Assembly: GCF_900141845.1 (NCBI RefSeq) | Contig: NZ_FQZB01000003.1 | Coordinates: forward strand, 313,709 to 377,708 | Direction of reading: 5' to 3' | Length of the DNA: 64,000 nucleotides | Origin: Clostridium cavendishii DSM 21758 | GTDB lineage: Bacteria; Bacillota; Clostridia; Clostridiales; Clostridiaceae | Shown here: one piece after another, positions 18,045 to 28,019 of the stretch | How the letters are laid out: every line of letters starts with the position of its first letter | Numbering within the stretch: position 1 is the stretch's first letter | Notes under the pieces: generated by a model | The model's input: the letters and a program-made list of their open reading frames with translations, nothing else | What the model was told of the DNA's origin: nothing | The model's database searches: none | Translations under genes and position numbers: made by a program

Positions 18045-20777
18045 TTATTTATCATCTTTTATTTTTGTCCACATAGTACTAGATCTTTCTGGATTCCAAT
18101 TCCACTGTGACAAGTTTCCAATATTACACTTATATACTTGGCCATTATAACTTACTCTATCTCCTATTTTATAATTAATGTTAAACTTCCAATTATTATA
18201 TTCTTTCGTTGAATTATAATCATTTTTCATCTCACTCCATAAAGTATTAGATTCATTAGGCTTCCAGCTTTCTAAAGAATTATGCTCCATTATACATACA
18301 TAATACTTATCATTAAACTTCACCTTATCTTGAACTTTATAATTAACTCCTATATTCCAATTTGGTATATTCTTTATTTCTCCTAATGATACTTTATACT
18401 TATCTATTTCATTTTTTAATACTGTATATTGATTTTTTAATATATCCACATTTGTATTTTTATCTTTTAAAATATTTACTGTTATTTCTATTTGATTTTT
18501 TAACGATTTTTCTATTTCATCATACCCTTGTTCCTTTGAGATTGTTTCTTTTGCTTTCTCTAATAATTGATTTATATTAGACACATTTTCAATAATATCA
18601 TTATAACTTTTTACAACTCCATTATATTTATTTAAAAATTCATTTATTTGCTCTTTACTTGTATCAATACTTGAATAAATCTTTACACCTTCATTGGCTA
18701 GAGTTTGTAATTGATTTGAATATTTCTTTATCATCTCTAAATTAGAACTATCAATCTTTAATAAAATCTCTTCTATTTCTGGCTTTTTAGAAACTAATGT
18801 ATTTACTTCATTTAAATTAGTCCTAGCTATATATTCTTTATAAAGTTTTCTAGCTTCACTAGCATTTAGCCCCTTACTATATAACCTAGCAAGTGCTATA
18901 TTACCATCTAAAACTGTTCCGCCTCCGTTAGGATTTGGGTCTGCTCCTATTGCAAAATGCATATTAGGGTTATAAATATCACCTGTTTGAGCCATAGATT
19001 TAACCTTGTTTCCATTAAGATAAATTGCTATTTCATTCCCATCATAAGTAGCTAATAAATGATAATATCTATCCTTCTCTAGTTTTACCCCTAATCTCTT
19101 ATAAGAACCATTAATATGCGCCCATATTTCTACCGTTCCATCATTTGTAGACTCAAAACCAATTCCTCCACCTTCACAATTTTCAATTATTGCTTGATTA
19201 CCTATTTTATTCATTTTAAAAACTGTTTCTAAACTAAAACTTTTAGAAATCTTTCCTCTTTGTTCAGACGAAAATGGTACTTTTATAAAGTTATTATCCT
19301 CTCCATTAAACTTAGCAACTTCCATTTTCAAATTTGGCTCATATTCTATTTTGACATTGCCTATAACCTCTCCAGTAAGTTTCGAACTTGATTTATCTAC
19401 AATTTTAGAATTTACAAAGCTAAAATCATAAACATCAGCAGTTGGTTTTTTAATATTTTCATCTATTTCTCCCTCTTTTTTAGTTTTTATAGTTGCTACT
19501 ATTGGTTTTTCACTTTCTAGCCCAAAAGATTCTATAGCATATACCCTTATCTCATAATTCGTATTTGAATTTAATCCACTTACTGCTACACTAAGTTCTG
19601 TTGGCATTTTAGAGCCAAAATAAAAACCTGAAAAAATTGAAAATACATTGTCAACTACATTTTTATCCTTATTAAAACATTCTATTTTATACGAATGTAC
19701 TAAATCATCATGAATTGCTTGCTTGAACTTAACCTTTGCTGAATTTTCAAGAACTGAATCAACTTCTAGTTTAGTGTCTTTATTGAAATATGGTCTTTTT
19801 CTGTAATTTTTACGTTCATCTGTATATATATATAAATTCTTATCACTAGGATTTTCGATAATCCACGGTTTCTTGATATCTTCATTATTTGTAAAATCTA
19901 TCCTATCCACTTCTACCCTATTATTATGAACTTTTACTAACATTCCTTCACTAACTTTATCTGCTCCTTCTGGAATACTTCCTCCAAGCTTACCACTTTC
20001 AAGTTCCATATAACTTAATGAAGAAGTTCCTACAGATGTAAAGTCTCTTTGATGTATAGATCTTTCATCATTTAATGCATAATGTGAATGTCCTGAAAAA
20101 GTTACTACTTGCGGATAATCCTTTAATACACTATATAAAGCTTTATTTCCCCAATCATCACTACCATATACAGTACCTTTTATGTGTTGATGTACTGTAA
20201 CAAATATAGGTTTTTTATTATTATCTTTCTTTGCTTTTTCAAGTTCTCCTCTTAACCATTTTAAGAGATTATCTTGAAATACACCTTCTGTTGCTCCTGC
20301 CTCTGTAGATACTTGAATAAAGTGATAACCCTTTATTACTTTGTGAGTTTGAAGTTCTACTCCAAGCTTACTTTTAAAAAGATTTTGTGCATCTTTTGGC
20401 AAAAGACCATTCCAATAATCATGATTTCCCATAACAAAAAGCTTCTGTGCACTTTTATTTCCATAATTATTATATATATTCATAAATCTGTCATATTGAG
20501 CTTCGCTTCCACTGTTTGTTAAATCTCCAGCTATTATACTAGCATCTAAGCCACTTGTTCTTGAATTTATTATTGATAATGCATTTTGAAACTTAGTATC
20601 TTCGCTAGAAGGTCCATTACTAATATGAACATCACTCATTACTGAAAAAACTAAGTCCTCCTTTTCCCCTATTTCCGTTGCTTCCACAAAAACTCCACTT
20701 GGAATAACCGTCATAATTAGCGCTAAACCCGTTAGTTTTGCTATAAGTCCACTTGAGATATTAAACCATTTCTTCAT
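18045..20777 (-). CDS. secreted metallophosphoesterase with FN3-like, LamG-like and two chitin-binding-type modules
   Basis: 910 residues. A signal peptide (about 1-33) precedes a calcineurin-like phosphoesterase domain (about 40-260) with all metal motifs: DVHI, GDLTN, GNHDYW, VHQH and GHSHY. An FN3-like segment (about 335-430), a LamG/concanavalin-like domain (about 455-640; YYHLLATYDGNEIAIYLNG) and a helical linker (about 650-790) follow. Two C-terminal modules (about 795-845 and 855-905) share W-x-x-x-x-x-Y-K-x-x-D-x-V and resemble CBM5/12. It probably acts on an extracellular phosphate ester while bound to glycan; the substrate is unknown. There is no sortase motif. Confidence 0.85.
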   Translation of the reverse strand: MKKWFNISSGLIAKLTGLALIMTVIPSGVFVEATEIGEKEDLVFSVMSDVHISNGPSSEDTKFQNALSIINSRTSGLDASIIAGDLTNSGSEAQYDRFMNIYNNYGNKSAQKLFVMGNHDYWNGLLPKDAQNLFKSKLGVELQTHKVIKGYHFIQVSTEAGATEGVFQDNLLKWLRGELEKAKKDNNKKPIFVTVHQHIKGTVYGSDDWGNKALYSVLKDYPQVVTFSGHSHYALNDERSIHQRDFTSVGTSSLSYMELESGKLGGSIPEGADKVSEGMLVKVHNNRVEVDRIDFTNNEDIKKPWIIENPSDKNLYIYTDERKNYRKRPYFNKDTKLEVDSVLENSAKVKFKQAIHDDLVHSYKIECFNKDKNVVDNVFSIFSGFYFGSKMPTELSVAVSGLNSNTNYEIRVYAIESFGLESEKPIVATIKTKKEGEIDENIKKPTADVYDFSFVNSKIVDKSSSKLTGEVIGNVKIEYEPNLKMEVAKFNGEDNNFIKVPFSSEQRGKISKSFSLETVFKMNKIGNQAIIENCEGGGIGFESTNDGTVEIWAHINGSYKRLGVKLEKDRYYHLLATYDGNEIAIYLNGNKVKSMAQTGDIYNPNMHFAIGADPNPNGGGTVLDGNIALARLYSKGLNASEARKLYKEYIARTNLNEVNTLVSKKPEIEEILLKIDSSNLEMIKKYSNQLQTLANEGVKIYSSIDTSKEQINEFLNKYNGVVKSYNDIIENVSNINQLLEKAKETISKEQGYDEIEKSLKNQIEITVNILKDKNTNVDILKNQYTVLKNEIDKYKVSLGEIKNIPNWNIGVNYKVQDKVKFNDKYYVCIMEHNSLESWKPNESNTLWSEMKNDYNSTKEYNNWKFNINYKIGDRVSYNGQVYKCNIGNLSQWNWNPERSSTMWTKIKDDK

Positions 20778-20949
20778 TATATTACCCCCTTTTTTCGTTA
20801 ATTAAAGCTTACTATAAATTAGTTAAAAGGAAGTTTATATAGTGTTAACAATTATTACCTATTGTAAAATAATCATTAACTCATCCTTAAATATAATTCT
20901 TACTATATACTTTTTTAATAACTTTATATTCATTATCATATACAAAAAA

Positions 20950-21010
20950 ACAAGGCTTATCCGAAGCCAGCTAAAAAATATATTTTTAGCTGGCTCCAAT
21001 ATAACCTTGT
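20950..21010 (-). terminator. two-tier terminator of the chemoreceptor gene
   Basis: An outer stem ACAAGG/CCTTGT encloses an inner 12-bp stem GCCAGCTAAAAA/TTTTTAGCTGGC. The minus strand continues with TTTTTTTG. It starts 3 nt after the stop codon. Confidence 0.85.
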
Positions 21011-21012
21011 TT

Positions 21013-23046
21013 TTATACTTTGAATTTTTCTGTTTCTACATAAAGCTTATCTGCAATTTCATTAAGAGTTTTAGCAAAGTTTGTGACTTCCTCTGTACTT
21101 GCTAAAAGTTCTTCTGAAGATGCTGAAATCTCTTCTGATAATGCTGTATTTTCTTCTGCTACAGCCGTTATATTTTCTATTTTTGATAATACCTGTTCCT
21201 TATTACTATTAGTTCTCTTAATAGAAACATGAGTATCTTCTATTAGTGGACTCATAGTGCCTATAGAATCTATCATATTATTAAAATTCCTTATTGCTAT
21301 ATCAACTATTTGAATTTGATCATTCATACTGGTTTTTACATTTACAGCAGTACTACTAAGCTCCTGACTTTCATTTGTTATTGAATTAATCAATTCTTGA
21401 ATTTGCAAAGTTGAAGTTTGTGATTGTTCAGCTAACTTTCTTATTTCATCAGCTACAACAGAGAAACTCTTACCTTGCTCCCCAGCCCTTGCAGCTTCAA
21501 TTGCCGCATTTAGAGCTAAAAGATTGGTTTGAGATGATATAGAATCTATAACTTCTGTTATCTTACCAATTTGAGATACACTTTCATTTAGTGAGCCTAT
21601 TTTATTGCTAACAGTTTCTATCGCTTGATTAACGCTATTTATTGATTCTGAAAGATTATCTATACTATCTTTACCATCTTTTGCATTTTGTCCAGTAGCA
21701 TCTGATTTATTTTTTACTGTTGTAAGTTTTTCATACATACTTTCCATCTCTTCTGATAAAGTAGTCATATCACCAACTGAATCTACTAAGTTTTGAGCTT
21801 GGTGAGTTGATCCTTCTGCTATATCATGTATTGAACTTGCTACTTCATTAGTCGTTGTAGTCATTTCACTTGAATTATCATATAAATTACTAGACATTTC
21901 TGTTATTATTTGTGATTGTTCTTTAATAGATGAAATTGCATTTCTTAAATTTTCTGACATAACTTTAAAGCTATTAGCAAGTATACCTAATTCATCATTA
22001 CTATTTACAACTATATCCTCTGTAAAATCCCCATTAGCTATACTATTTGAACTATTAACAAGTATTTCAAGTGGTTTTGTTATTCCTTTTGATACTTTAT
22101 TCATTATTACTAAAAAAGCAATAAAACAAATTATTGAAATTCCTATAATTATAATTATTATTTTATTTATAGTACTATTAAGTTCAACCATAGAAATTCC
22201 TACTGCTACTGCACCTATATGTTCACCATTTTTATACACTGGAACATCTATATCATATACTGGAATTGTATCCTTGTACATATATGTTGATGAATAATCT
22301 TTACCCTCTACAGCTGCTGATTTACTTCCACTATCATCTGAACTTTTCCCTATTAACTCATGTTCGCTATGTGCTTGTATTTTTAAATTTTTATCTATAA
22401 AAATAGCATATGCAATGCTTTTATCCTTCGCAACATTATCAACTAAAACTTGATTTTCTAAAGAATCTGTTAATTTATGTACCCTATCTGCTGAAAAACC
22501 TATTTGGGCTACACTTCCATCGCTTTTCTTAACATATCCATACTTATAATATTTTTCAGAATCCACGCTTTTTCTTATCGGTTCTTCCAAAAAGTCCTTA
22601 TTATCATTTAAAAACTTAAATACTATATGATCCTTCTTTAAGATTACACCTATATTATTAGGCTGAGTAGAAAATACTATTTTCCCATCAGAACCTATTA
22701 TATTTATTTCCTCTGCTTCAAAGTTTTTTGACAAGCTGGTAAGGTACTCATTACTTATAGTAGCTTGTCCATTATTAATAAAATTTCCTAAACATTTTAT
22801 CTGAGTATCTATGTTTTCATTTAAAGAATCACTTATTTCATAGTTTTTTGTCATGTTATTAGATATTTGTCTAGTTAAATTAAACCCATCTGCTTTTAAT
22901 TGCATAGTTAAATTACTTTTTGTCAAATATATGACCATACTAGCTATTAAAGCTATAACTATTACCATTATTACCATTGGAATTGTAAAAATCTTAAATT
23001 TAATACTATTACTTTTACTTTTTTTCGCTAAATTCTTCCTTCGCAT
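21013..23046 (-). CDS. methyl-accepting chemotaxis protein with extracellular sensor
   Basis: 677 residues. TM1 (about 20-43), an extracellular Cache-like sensor (about 45-290), TM2 (about 292-315), HAMP (about 318-370), then a cytoplasmic helical signalling domain with the hairpin tip ALNAAIEAARAGEQGKSFSVVA. It relays ligand occupancy to CheA/CheW. The segment VPVYDIDVPVYKNGEHIGAVAVG is typical of Cache receptors. An AGGGG site precedes the ATG. The ligand is unknown and no other che genes are nearby. Confidence 0.9.
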   Translation of the reverse strand: MRRKNLAKKSKSNSIKFKIFTIPMVIMVIVIALIASMVIYLTKSNLTMQLKADGFNLTRQISNNMTKNYEISDSLNENIDTQIKCLGNFINNGQATISNEYLTSLSKNFEAEEINIIGSDGKIVFSTQPNNIGVILKKDHIVFKFLNDNKDFLEEPIRKSVDSEKYYKYGYVKKSDGSVAQIGFSADRVHKLTDSLENQVLVDNVAKDKSIAYAIFIDKNLKIQAHSEHELIGKSSDDSGSKSAAVEGKDYSSTYMYKDTIPVYDIDVPVYKNGEHIGAVAVGISMVELNSTINKIIIIIIGISIICFIAFLVIMNKVSKGITKPLEILVNSSNSIANGDFTEDIVVNSNDELGILANSFKVMSENLRNAISSIKEQSQIITEMSSNLYDNSSEMTTTTNEVASSIHDIAEGSTHQAQNLVDSVGDMTTLSEEMESMYEKLTTVKNKSDATGQNAKDGKDSIDNLSESINSVNQAIETVSNKIGSLNESVSQIGKITEVIDSISSQTNLLALNAAIEAARAGEQGKSFSVVADEIRKLAEQSQTSTLQIQELINSITNESQELSSTAVNVKTSMNDQIQIVDIAIRNFNNMIDSIGTMSPLIEDTHVSIKRTNSNKEQVLSKIENITAVAEENTALSEEISASSEELLASTEEVTNFAKTLNEIADKLYVETEKFKV

Positions 23047-23200
23047 TTTTTACCCCTTCTAATTCTTTTTGTTATATTTTGTTATATTATGTTATTATTA
23101 TCGTAATGTTTTTTCTTTTCTTTAATATTTTATGTAAAATAGCCTAAAATCTTCTAGGCTGTATGTAAAATTTTGTTTTTATTTGAGTTTTTAAGTAAAA

Positions 23201-23245
23201 AAATAATATGTTATAGAAGTTTTTTATCTATAAACATATTATTTT
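23201..23245 (-). terminator. terminator of the ybaK-like gene
   Basis: A long AT-rich stem AAATAATATGTTATAGA against TCTATAAACATATTATTT, followed on the minus strand by TTTTTTTACTT. A weaker hairpin AGCCTA/TAGGCT lies nearby at about 23141-23160, in the upstream region of the chemoreceptor gene. Confidence 0.7.
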
Positions 23246-23273
23246 AAAATTATAAGTCATTCTTAATATATAA

Positions 23274-23753
23274 TTAGTTTTTTATAATATCTTCATATCT
23301 AGCATTTAGTAAATTGACAAGCTCTTGTGGATTAATTTCCAATTGCACACCTATTTTCCCACCACTTACAACAATTTTATCTTTTTCGCTTGCTGTAATA
23401 TTTATAAAAGTTTTATACAGTTTTTTCATTCCTATAGGTGAACAACCACCTCTTATATATCCTGTTATTTTAGTTAAGTCCTTAACATTAATAAGTTCTA
23501 TACTTTTTTCACTTGCGACTTTAGCCGCTTTTTTAAAATCTAGCTCTTCATTTACAGGAATAACAAATACATAATACTCTTTTGATAAGCCCTGTGTAAC
23601 TAATGTTTTATACACCATATTGATGTCTCTACCTATTTTATTCGCTACAGATACTCCATCTATTTTGCCATCCTTATTTTCATAAGTTATGATTTCATAT
23701 TCTATTCTGTTTGAATCCAATATTCTCATAGCATTTGTCTTTATTTTACTCAT
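23274..23753 (-). CDS. ybaK: YbaK/EbsC-type aminoacyl-tRNA deacylase
   Basis: 159 residues, full length for the YbaK group of the ProX/YbaK editing family, which hydrolyses mischarged Cys-tRNA(Pro) in trans. The conserved region YKTLVTQG...YYVFVIPVNEELDFKKAAK carries the key lysine, and GYIRGGCSPIG is the family loop. The AGAGG binding site overlaps the stop of the DUF4491 gene 5 bp upstream, so the two are likely translated from one mRNA. Confidence 0.88.
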   Translation of the reverse strand: MSKIKTNAMRILDSNRIEYEIITYENKDGKIDGVSVANKIGRDINMVYKTLVTQGLSKEYYVFVIPVNEELDFKKAAKVASEKSIELINVKDLTKITGYIRGGCSPIGMKKLYKTFINITASEKDKIVVSGGKIGVQLEINPQELVNLLNARYEDIIKN

Positions 23754-23758
23754 AATTA

Positions 23759-24049
23759 TTACCTCTTATCTTTTTTAGGATTTCGAGGAAACCATCCTTT
23801 ATTTACTCTTTCCTCTTGCTCTATTATTTCATGTATACTCCAAAGACAAGAAAAACCAACTACACCTACTATAGCAGATATAGTTCTATCTTTAATATAT
23901 AATGATGCTACTAAAAATATAACACCTAACACTAAAAATATAGGCCATATTTTTTTACCTAAATAATACTCACCTTTTATTACTATAGGATGAAAAATAC
24001 CTATTACAAAAAATGTTACTAATCCTATTATAAGACCATAAAAATTCAC
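23759..24049 (-). CDS. DUF4491 family membrane protein
   Basis: 96 residues with three membrane segments (about 4-22, 34-51, 57-76) and a polar C-terminus. FHPIVIKGEYYLGKKIWP and SCLWSIHEIIEQEERV match the DUF4491 family as I recall it. The function is unknown. It is probably co-transcribed with ybaK. Confidence 0.75.
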   Translation of the reverse strand: MNFYGLIIGLVTFFVIGIFHPIVIKGEYYLGKKIWPIFLVLGVIFLVASLYIKDRTISAIVGVVGFSCLWSIHEIIEQEERVNKGWFPRNPKKDKR

Positions 24050-24087
24050 AACTATTCCCCCTAGAATACTTTTATTTTCTTCTTTTA

Positions 24088-24130
24088 AGTGACATTCTAA
24101 ATCTTAGATTTAGTTAATGGAACTTACTCA
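24088..24130 (+). repeat. single dispersed copy of the palindromic intergenic repeat
   Basis: CTAAATCTTAGATTTAG (24097-24113) followed by TTAATGGAACTTACTCA. It matches the first half of the units at 2150-2485 (palindrome, then TT-A-T...GAACTTACTC). It fills half of the gap after the HAD gene stop. Confidence 0.65.
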
Positions 24131-24135
24131 TAATT

Positions 24136-24942
24136 TTATGCTAACTTTTCTTCACTTAAACATTTTTCACTAATAGCTTTATATACACCATTTGAAATAT
24201 TACTTTCAGCTATAAATTTTGCATGCCTTTTCACATCTTCAGGTGCATTCTCCATAGCATAGCTATAATGAGCTCTTTTAAACATTGTTAAATCATTATA
24301 ATAATCACCAAATACCATAGTATTTTTTTCGTCTATATTAAGTTTTTCTTGTAATTTACTTATGGCTTCGCCTTTACTTACACCCTTATTCATAATATCT
24401 ATCCACTTATCTCCAGATACTACAAACTCAAGTTCCTCATTTAGATTATTCTTCAAATAATCTAAAATTTCATCTTTAACACCATTTTGCACATAATAAG
24501 TCAGCTTGTAAATAGGCTCGTCCACTTCATTGAAGCTATTTAAAACTATTGCTTCCACTCTAAAATCCCTAAATTCTTCCATGACCTTGTCTGTTGGATT
24601 AACTATATAAGCCTTTTCTGCCGCTGATAAAAACAATTCTTCTCCATAGCTTCTTTTTAAATCTAAAACATTTTTAATATTTTTCTTTGATATTTCATTT
24701 GAATATAAAAGCTGACCATTTTTATTATATTTAACAAATGCACCATTATGAGCTATAAATATCATATCGTGACTTACCTTGCTAAAATTCTTATTTAATT
24801 GTGAATAAAATCTACCACTTGCTGCTGCAAACCTTATTCCCATATCATCAAGCTTGTTTATAAGCTCGAACATCTCATCACTTACCTTACCATCTTTCCC
24901 TAGTAATGTTCCATCCATATCTGATGCAATAAACTTTATCAT
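24136..24942 (-). CDS. Cof-type HAD phosphatase
   Basis: 268 residues. Motif I is DMDGTLL (8-14), motif IV GDYYNDLTMF (about 220); the C2-type cap lies between them. It belongs to the Cof/YwpJ group of sugar-phosphate and flavin-phosphate phosphatases; the substrate is unknown. It differs clearly from the HAD protein at 3294. The gene lies 27 bp after the DMT transporter gene and is probably in its operon. Confidence 0.85.
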   Translation of the reverse strand: MIKFIASDMDGTLLGKDGKVSDEMFELINKLDDMGIRFAAASGRFYSQLNKNFSKVSHDMIFIAHNGAFVKYNKNGQLLYSNEISKKNIKNVLDLKRSYGEELFLSAAEKAYIVNPTDKVMEEFRDFRVEAIVLNSFNEVDEPIYKLTYYVQNGVKDEILDYLKNNLNEELEFVVSGDKWIDIMNKGVSKGEAISKLQEKLNIDEKNTMVFGDYYNDLTMFKRAHYSYAMENAPEDVKRHAKFIAESNISNGVYKAISEKCLSEEKLA

Positions 24943-24969
24943 ATGTCCATACCATCCTTTAAATATATC

Positions 24970-25878
24970 TTATATTTTTTTTCTTATTTTTTTTGAGAAA
25001 TAATTAGTTCCTACGATTCCCAGTATAATTATAACTGAACCTATTATATGATAATATTTAACCTCTTCATTTAATATCAAAGCTCCTGCTGCTATTGATA
25101 CTATAGTTGATATATTTGAAAAAACTCCAACTTTTGATGCTTCTACCTTAGCTAAAGAATAATTATTTAGTATAGCAGTTATTAGTGTAGACGGAATTGC
25201 TAAGTATAAAATAGAAACCATAAATGAAGAATCTGTTACAAGCCCTTTAAACTCTGTTAATGTAAAACCATTTACTATACTTAGACTTGTAAATACAACA
25301 AATCCAAACCCTTGCATAAATAAACATATTTCCATTGGTGTAAACTCTTTTGAATACTTTCTTGATAATATACTATAAATACTAAAGAATACACAAGACC
25401 CAAAAATTAATATTATTCCTAATAAACTATTTATATTTATTGTATTTCCCTTCATAAAGAATATATAAAACACTCCTAATATAGAAAGTATTACACATCC
25501 TACTTGCTTTAAATTAATTTCCTCTTTTAAAAATATAATACTTAATACTAAAATTATAGCAGGTATTAAAGCATTTATTATACCAGCTTCTGAGGATGAA
25601 GCATATTTAAGTCCGAAGCTTTGTAAAAGAAAAAATCCACTTGGAAAAAATATAGATATATAAATTAATGCCTTAATATTTTTACCCTTAAAATTCACCT
25701 TTACAACTCGAGTTAAAATAGCTATTAAAATTACTAAAAATGATACTGTAAATCTCATAGCAAGAGTATTATATGGATTAGTTAGTGTTACCGCTTTCTT
25801 TGTAAATAAAAAGGCTAACCCTATAATTACAGCATTAAAAAACGCAGCCAAATAACCTAATTTTTTTTCTAATTTCAT
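24970..25878 (-). CDS. EamA/DMT-family transporter
   Basis: 302 residues, ten predicted membrane helices in two EamA halves (FFPSGFFLLQSFGLKYASSSEAG in the first half; SVIIILGIVGTNYF at the end). Members export metabolites or amino acids. The start is ATG 25878 with AAGGAGAG upstream; an upstream in-frame stretch of 22 residues lacks a binding site. It leads an operon with the HAD phosphatase, so the two may handle related compounds. Confidence 0.85.
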   Translation of the reverse strand: MKLEKKLGYLAAFFNAVIIGLAFLFTKKAVTLTNPYNTLAMRFTVSFLVILIAILTRVVKVNFKGKNIKALIYISIFFPSGFFLLQSFGLKYASSSEAGIINALIPAIILVLSIIFLKEEINLKQVGCVILSILGVFYIFFMKGNTININSLLGIILIFGSCVFFSIYSILSRKYSKEFTPMEICLFMQGFGFVVFTSLSIVNGFTLTEFKGLVTDSSFMVSILYLAIPSTLITAILNNYSLAKVEASKVGVFSNISTIVSIAAGALILNEEVKYYHIIGSVIIILGIVGTNYFSKKIRKKI

Positions 25879-25935
25879 ATTCTCTCTCCTTCTTATCTTA
25901 TGAATTTGTAAACCATTTATTATTATAACACAAAA

Positions 25936-25953
25936 GGACCCCAAAGGGTCCTA
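25936..25953 (-). terminator. terminator of pepF
   Basis: A 7-bp stem AGGACCC/GGGTCCT with a 4-nt loop, then TTTTGTGTT on the minus strand. It lies 7 bp after the pepF stop. Confidence 0.75.
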
Positions 25954-25959
25954 TTATAA

Positions 25960-27732
25960 TTATTTACTAATATTTATAAAGTTTTCTATGTCCTCTTCTA
26001 TAGTCTTTAGAGATCCTCTCCAGAAATTTACATCATGAATATCTATTCCCATAACCTTAGTCACATCTACAATATCATTCTTACCTGTTATAGAAAGTAG
26101 CTTTTCATAATCCTTCGTAAAGCTTGAACCTCTCTTTAAATATTCAGCATATAACCCTTTTGCAAATAATAAACCAAATGCATATGGGAAGTTATAGAAA
26201 TTACTTGTTGCATAATAGTAATGTGGTTTCCAAGTCCACATATATGGATGCAAGAAATCTTTATTTAATCCATCTCCATAAGCCTCTTGCTGAGCTTTCA
26301 GCATAAGATTTTTTATTTCCTCTACACTTAGTGCACTTTCCTTTCTAGCTTCAAACAATGATTTTTCGAAAAGGAAACGTGAATATATATCTACGATAAC
26401 TTGATTGCAATCACTAATTTCTGTTTCTAATATAGCTAAAGCTTCTTCCTTGGTAGCTTCTTTTACTGCCGCTTTCTTTATTATAGTTTCACAGAAGGTT
26501 GATGCAGTTTCTGCTATTGGCATTGGATAATCTGAATTTAATGTAGCTTCATTTTTTAAACAATCTCCGTGGAAACCGTGACCTAATTCATGTGCTAAAG
26601 TTACTACATCACTAAAACTATCTCCATAGTTTAATAAAAATCTACTTTCACCTATAAAATGTAAGTTTTCACAGAAAGCTCCGCCAACCTTTCCTTCCTT
26701 TGGCATTACATCTATCCACGCATTATTAATAGCTTTTCTTGCAAAATCAGCTAAGTTATTACTAAAGGTTCTAAAATTTTTTTCTACAAACCTAGTTCCC
26801 TTTTCATAAGTAAACGCCATATTGGCTTCTGAAACTGGCGCATACATGTCATAAAATGGTAATCCATTTTTATGTCCTAACATCTCTGCTTTTCTTCTTA
26901 AATATTTTCTAAAACTTGGTAAACTTTCCCTTATAGCAGTAAACATAGCCTCTAAAGATTCTTCATCCATTCTCGAATCTACAAGAGTCATTTCTAAAGG
27001 CGATTTATATCCTCTAAGTTCACATATAGTTAAAACCTCACCTTTTATACCATTAAGAGCTGCAGCTACCCCTTCCTCAATTTTCTTATATGCCTTTATC
27101 TCTGCTTCATAGGCTTTTTTTCTTACTTCAGCATTTTTGTCATAAGCCATATTTAAAACCACTGTAAGTGGTAACTCTTTATTTTCACCATCTTGCTCAA
27201 TTTCAACCTTTAGATTTGATATTAAATTGTCCTTAAGCTTAAGCCAAGCATTTGAACCTGTATTTTGCATTTTAGAAATCAAGGCTTCTTCCTTATCGCT
27301 AAGTAAATACTTGCTCTTCTTAATTATATTTTTTAAATAATACTCATGCTCCTTAAGCAATTTAGAATTACTTATTACCCCATCTATATTTTCTAATGAA
27401 CTTATCCACTTCTCCAATTTTGTAGATGTTGCAACTAAAAATGTAAGCTTATTCTCTAATATATCTGAATACTTAAGAGCATCACTATTTTTAGTATTAG
27501 TACTTAAATTAAGATTAATAAAGCTATCAAGCCTCATAATTAATATTTCAAGCTCTGTAGACTTATTTATATAGTCTTCTATTTTTTCTACTTCATTTAA
27601 AGTATCTTTAGTTATTTCTAAAGCCCAAGTATTGAAATTAGAAATTAAAGTATCTAACTTTTCAATATCCCCTTTAAACTCTTCACTATTAAATGAAGTA
27701 TATATTTCTTTTAAACTCCAATTTAATTCCAT
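25960..27732 (-). CDS. pepF: oligoendopeptidase F (M3 family)
   Basis: 590 residues, usual PepF length. The zinc site is HELGH (about 379-383), followed by the downstream glutamate in the PIAETASTFCE segment. The start is ATG 27732 with GGAGGGG; an upstream in-frame ten-residue stretch has no site. It degrades oligopeptides of about 7-17 residues in the cytosol. It is transcribed alone. Confidence 0.93.
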   Translation of the reverse strand: MELNWSLKEIYTSFNSEEFKGDIEKLDTLISNFNTWALEITKDTLNEVEKIEDYINKSTELEILIMRLDSFINLNLSTNTKNSDALKYSDILENKLTFLVATSTKLEKWISSLENIDGVISNSKLLKEHEYYLKNIIKKSKYLLSDKEEALISKMQNTGSNAWLKLKDNLISNLKVEIEQDGENKELPLTVVLNMAYDKNAEVRKKAYEAEIKAYKKIEEGVAAALNGIKGEVLTICELRGYKSPLEMTLVDSRMDEESLEAMFTAIRESLPSFRKYLRRKAEMLGHKNGLPFYDMYAPVSEANMAFTYEKGTRFVEKNFRTFSNNLADFARKAINNAWIDVMPKEGKVGGAFCENLHFIGESRFLLNYGDSFSDVVTLAHELGHGFHGDCLKNEATLNSDYPMPIAETASTFCETIIKKAAVKEATKEEALAILETEISDCNQVIVDIYSRFLFEKSLFEARKESALSVEEIKNLMLKAQQEAYGDGLNKDFLHPYMWTWKPHYYYATSNFYNFPYAFGLLFAKGLYAEYLKRGSSFTKDYEKLLSITGKNDIVDVTKVMGIDIHDVNFWRGSLKTIEEDIENFINISK

Positions 27733-27866
27733 TTTAGCCCCTCCAATATATGTTTTTCTCAACCATTATACCATAAATTTCACAATTTTATAATTATTTA
27801 AATAAAGTCTCTATTAATTTACAAATAAAATTCATAAAAAACTATTCACTTGTTTAATAAATAACT

Positions 27867-28019
27867 TTATTTATCAAATAAGCCTCCACCATTTCCTACT
27901 CTTACACCTTTAGAACTCTTTCCTATACATTTTTCTGCCTTCTTACTATTTTTAGATACTTTTCCTCTTTGCTTTTTTTCCTCAATAAGTTTCTTCATCA
28001 TTTCCATGTTTTTATCCAT
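27867..28019 (-). CDS. small basic 50-residue protein, uncharacterised
   Basis: ATG 28019 is preceded by AGGAGAT at good spacing. The 50 codons read MDKNMEMMKKLIEEKKQRGK, a lysine-rich middle with one cysteine (KAEKCIGKSSKG) and end GGGLFDK. It is shorter than usual gene-calling cut-offs. The biased composition, single Cys and clean binding site argue for a real gene. It looks like a conserved clostridial short protein, but I cannot confirm that. It has no membrane segment. Confidence 0.7.
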   Translation of the reverse strand: MDKNMEMMKKLIEEKKQRGKVSKNSKKAEKCIGKSSKGVRVGNGGGLFDK

